Both the position numbers and the translations under genes were made by a program. The notes below the pieces were generated by a model. The model ran no database searches and was not told where the DNA came from. It was given only the letters and a program-made list of their open reading frames with translations. DNA of 62,000 nt from Lingula anatina (lineage: Eukaryota; Brachiopoda; Lingulata; Lingulida; Lingulidae), in NCBI RefSeq assembly GCF_001039355.2, contig NW_019774925.1:176488-238487 (forward strand). Reading direction: 5' to 3'. Position 1 is the first letter of the stretch, and each line of letters begins with the position of its first letter. Below are positions 40,775 to 62,000 of the stretch, in pieces.

Positions 40775-40923
40775 ATAAACTAGAAAAGCACTCAGTGCAA
40801 CCTTCGCGAAGACAAATAATTACCAATAAGTAACCATTAATCTGTTAATCATCACCAAAATCTAATAATTTCTTCCTTTGCCCATTTGTTGCATAACCTA
40901 AACATTTCATAAAAATCTGTACA
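40775..40923. repeat. Dispersed repeat B, second locus
   Basis: AACTAGAAAAGCACTCAGTG, GACAAATAATTA and ACCAAAATCTAATAATTTCT follow in the same order and spacing as at 10213. This shows an interspersed family, here leading into the minisatellite-rich region. Confidence 0.7.
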
Positions 40924-41965
40924 TAATTATTTTGTGCTGATTTAAAACAATGAAAATATAAAATATCAGCGTTTATTTTTCGTTCCAATGTATAAACATA
41001 GGCAACTCAAAGCTTTAGTCGTCAATTTTACACCTTTCTATTTTGAGGTAAGATAGCAAGCGGTATGGGGCATAACTTATCCCTGAACAAGATTTTATCA
41101 TGAAAATTGACAGAGTTGATCATGATTCTATGGGCTATAATCCTGTGCTATCATTTTTGGTTTTATTGTTTTTATTATGGAGTTATGAGTCCCTAATTAC
41201 AGATTTTCATTAAACAATGGTGTTATTTCCCTTTATAAATGATGAAGTCCAAACTTTTAAGAAAAATCACTGGCAGGGTTTTGGAGTACTAAATTATGTC
41301 ATTATATTGGCGTTGAAATGGTGATCGTGGGTGCTCAAATAAAAGAGAAATTTGAGAAACCGATTTTTCAGTTTTTACCCCAAAATAGCAATTATGACGT
41401 CACTCGTAAGATGACATTTGTGTAAATGTTTATTAATTTATTCATTGAACAATGAATATGTATTTATTACCCAAAAGAATCTATGCAAGACTTAACCAAG
41501 GATGCTTTTAGTTGATGCTGACTGCTATACCATTGTGGTCCCAGATGATAGCAGATGGGATAAGTAGTTCCTGGTATGAAGTGATGCATTTGATATGGTC
41601 CATGGAGATAGTACTTAGTCTCTCTAAGAACACTCACATTGGGTATTAGAGATGAAACATGGTCCAGTTCTGTAGGTCACCTAGTCAAGAACAGACAAAA
41701 ACGAGCACAATTGGCAGCTTGAGCCATTTTGGCATTTTCTAAGAATTTTTGTAGAACGCTGGCGGTACTCATGGTTTTAGTCCCAACCCGTCTCGTACGG
41801 CTCCGCTGGCTCGTGCGGCTCCGCCGGCTCCGCGTACTGGCGCCGGATACAAGTCACCGTTACCGCTTCTCCTCCTAGACTGCAAGGACCCTTGTCCCCA
41901 TCTCTTGGATTTAGGTCACATATAATCTCAACTTGAACCTCCTGTTCTTTTTGTCTCAGTCAGTG

Positions 41966-42315
41966 CATTGGCCTGGGCATGACGCTCATTGAAACACACC
42001 CTTTAAAATTTTTTGAAAATTCAATGCCAAATATCTCCCAAATCGAAGGAATTATGGGAAAAATTACTACAGAAGTCTGACCGAAAGTCATATATGAAGA
42101 TTCCAGATATGCCCTTGGATTTGACTTTTGACCTTTATTNTTGGCCTGGGCATGACACTCGTTGAAACACACCCTTGTCAAAAATTTTGAAAATTCAATG
42201 CCAAATATCTCCCAAATCAAAGGAATTATGGGAAAAATTACTACAGAAGTCTGACTGAAAGTCATATATGAAGATTCCAGATATGCCCTTGGATTTGACT
42301 TTTGACCTTTGTTTC
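41966..42315 (+). repeat. 174-bp tandem pair split by a single N
   Basis: TTGGCCTGGGCATGACGCTC starts both 41966-42139 and 42141-42315. The reverse-strand reading frame across them is repeat-derived. The N at 42140 makes it unclear whether this is a true tandem or an assembly overlap. Confidence 0.85.
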
Positions 42316-42699
42316 AAGGTCAAACGGGCCAAAATTTTCTAAAAATCTTAATTTTTTTGTGAAAAATTTTTTATTTCTGCTGATTTTCAGAAACTACACA
42401 GATCTAACCTATAATATTATGGGTAGTTGTTACCCTTTGGGTCATCTTTTATCTTTTTGAGTTTGGGGTCAATCGGTGGATTTTCATGAGAGTAGCGGCC
42501 ATTAGATGCCGAAACTGAAAACTTTCTATAATTCTGGAACCGTTAATGCTAGAGACCTCTTGTTTTTTGCATTTTGTAGAGCTTATCAAGTGCAACACAG
42601 ACGGTGGTGTCCATTTTTCCTTTTTTGGTTCAGCTTAGGCATTGCATTATACCAAAAAGTTCAGTATCCGATATTCAATGGTGAAAATAAAATGTGAAA

Positions 42700-43300
42700 T
42701 ACTCCAAAACTGGCAAAGATACGCCCATAGTTACTATTGAACTTGAATAGGAAGTCATATACTGGCAATTTACTGTGACCTTGAAATTGACCTTTGACCT
42801 AATTTTCACCATGAACTGCACTTTGCAAATTTTCCAGACCTTATATCTCTAAAACTATCAGAGATACGCCCATAGTTACTGTTGAACTTGAGTAGGAAGT
42901 CATATACTGGCAATCTTACTGTGACCTTGAAATTGACCTTTGACCTACTTTTCACCATGAATTGAACCTTGCAAATTTTGTCACCCTTATATCTCAGAAA
43001 ACTGACAGAGTTAGGCTCATAGTTGCTATTGAACTCAAATAGGAAAGCATATACTGGCAATCTTACTGTGGCCTTGAAATTGACCTTTGACTTACTTGTT
43101 ATGATGAACTGCATTTTGCATGTTTTCTGGCCTTTATATCTCCAAAATTGGCAAAGAAATGCCCATAGTTACTATTGAACTTGAATAGGAAGTCTTATAC
43201 TGTGACCTTGAAATTGACCTTTGACCTTCTTTTTCACCATGAACTAAACTTTGCATATTTTCTTGCCCCTCATATCTTCAAAACTAGCAGATATATGCCC
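42700..43300 (+). repeat. Minisatellite, period about 146 bp, about four units
   Basis: The word CATAG(TT) recurs at 42726, 42871, 43018 and 43164. Each unit carries CTTGAAATTGACCTTTGACC and GAAGTCATATACTGG. The last unit is shortened. Sits directly before the N gap. Confidence 0.92.
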
Positions 43301-43490
43301 AGTGTTGCCCCTTGGTTTTCTTTTTTATCAGCAAATATGCAACACTGATAATACATTTCCAGGAAAACCAATAGGCCTTTTGTCTAGAAAATCACAGGAG
43401 TGATCAATGTGAGGAAAATACAGGTCAATTCGAAAATTGATAGGACCATTTTTACAGGTATGTTTTTTTTTTTTTTTTTTTTTTTTTTTT

Positions 43491-43877
43491 NNNNNNNNNN
43501 NNNNNNNNNNNNNNNNNNNNNNNNNNNNNNNNNNNNNNNNNNNNNNNNNNNNNNNNNNNNNNNNNNNNNNNNNNNNNNNNNNNNNNNNNNNNNNNNNNNN
43601 NNNNNNNNNNNNNNNNNNNNNNNNNNNNNNNNNNNNNNNNNNNNNNNNNNNNNNNNNNNNNNNNNNNNNNNNNNNNNNNNNNNNNNNNNNNNNNNNNNNN
43701 NNNNNNNNNNNNNNNNNNNNNNNNNNNNNNNNNNNNNNNNNNNNNNNNNNNNNNNNNNNNNNNNNNNNNNNNNNNNNNNNNNNNNNNNNNNNNNNNNNNN
43801 NNNNNNNNNNNNNNNNNNNNNNNNNNNNNNNNNNNNNNNNNNNNNNNNNNNNNNNNNNNNNNNNNNNNNNNNNNNNN
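43491..43877. other. Assembly gap (387 N)
   Basis: Preceded by a T run and followed by TATCCAGAGGCGG. Its length may be an estimate. Missing 5' PLCB4 exons could only be here if the true gap is far larger. Confidence 0.99.
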
Positions 43878-44171
43878 TATCCAGAGGCGGTATTGCCTCT
43901 CTGATCCTCTAGTTTTTAAAATGTGTTTTATGTATAGACACAGTACTTGGCCTTGATTATTTCATTTTCTTATTTTTATTTATTTATTTTATTTATTGAC
44001 ATAAGAGCAGTTCTGTCTCAGACTACTTATTGTATTGACATGTATTTCATTTACACTGCACATACAAGGATATCTTCCATTTTTTTCTTTGTTAAACTGT
44101 TATATTTACATGAATGAATTCCAAATATAGATCTCATGCGAAGAGTTGTTATCCTTTTAACTATTTTCCAG

Positions 44172-61702
<17,531 letters not shown>

Positions 61703-62000
61703 GTAAGAAAAGTTTAGACAATTTTTTATGACATTTTTAGCATAGACATTTATTCAGGAGAGAAAGAAGTGATTTCAATTAATCTGGGTCTCCTACTAAT
61801 GTTCTTAAAATGATTTTAATGCCTTAATTCTAAACTGGAGATCTGTGCTCTGGGAATAGTCTAGTTTACTGTGAAATGTTTCTGTGGAAGCAGTGACAGA
61901 TTTCAAACATGTTCTGCTTAGAATTGCCAAAGGATATTCTTAAAGTGCACTGTACTTCTGTGATAATGGAAATAGGTGACCTGATTTTGATTTTTCTAGC

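Larger units (their letters stand above)
28362..44171 (+). other. Long stretch without recognisable exons
   Basis: About 15.8 kb lying between the promoter-like donor and the first recognisable PLCB4 exon. I searched it for PLC PH, EF-hand and X-domain words (for example SSHNTYLTG, ITHGKAMCTD) and found none. It holds MITE copy 3, a 45-bp tandem pair (35815-35905), a (TG)n run, a large foldback, a minisatellite and the N gap. It may be an intron, an intergenic region or a misjoin. Confidence 0.6.

Noticed and set aside
41960-42265. Repetitive minus-strand frame (and 42806-43114)
   Set aside because: Generated by the 174-bp and 146-bp tandem repeats; the protein repeats simply follow the DNA period.
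43400-43912. Open frames crossing the N gap
   Set aside because: They consist almost entirely of unknown bases.

Overview
This is animal nuclear DNA: AT-rich, with GT-AG introns of about 0.1 to 12 kb, many microsatellites and many small non-autonomous repeats. Gene content and protein similarity suggest an invertebrate bilaterian, probably a very heterozygous marine species. I cannot name the taxon from sequence alone. It is a draft assembly, with one 387-base N gap (43491-43877) and three single-N joins, each flanked by near-identical copies.

Four protein-coding genes are supported by matched splice phases and recognisable protein. (1) Left edge to 15.7 kb, minus strand: the 5' three coding exons of a SPATS2/SPATS2L family gene; the rest lies off the left edge. 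(2) 19.0-21.6 kb, plus strand: a complete seven-exon TYW3 (wybutosine synthesis), 266 codons. (3) 23.6-24.8 kb, minus strand: a complete two-exon ADPRM (Mn-dependent ADP-ribose/CDP-alcohol diphosphatase), 332 codons, tail to tail with TYW3. (4) 44.2 kb to the right edge, plus strand: the end of the X domain, the X-Y linker, the Y domain and the start of the C2 domain of a phospholipase C beta of the PLCB4/norpA class, the Gq effector of rhabdomeric-type phototransduction. Its PH, EF-hand and most X-domain exons are not visible. A GC-richer block at 27.7-28.7 kb with two CRE motifs and a strong splice donor is a possible promoter.

The most interesting biology is in the PLCB4/norpA gene. Two alternative 85-nt exons (55546-55630 and 57286-57370) encode two versions of the same Y-domain segment, with identical phases and length. 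Because 85 is not a multiple of three, only one can be used per transcript. The gene also has a triplicated splice acceptor at 59355-59460, two in-frame donors (GT and GC) in the linker, and an unusually divergent C2 exon at the right edge.

The remainder is introns and intergenic DNA holding foldback elements (notably a near-perfect hairpin of about 255 bp at 40420-40674), a MITE family with at least three copies, hAT-like fragments, a 146-bp minisatellite and microsatellites. There is no sign of bacterial-type features, CRISPR, tRNA or rRNA.
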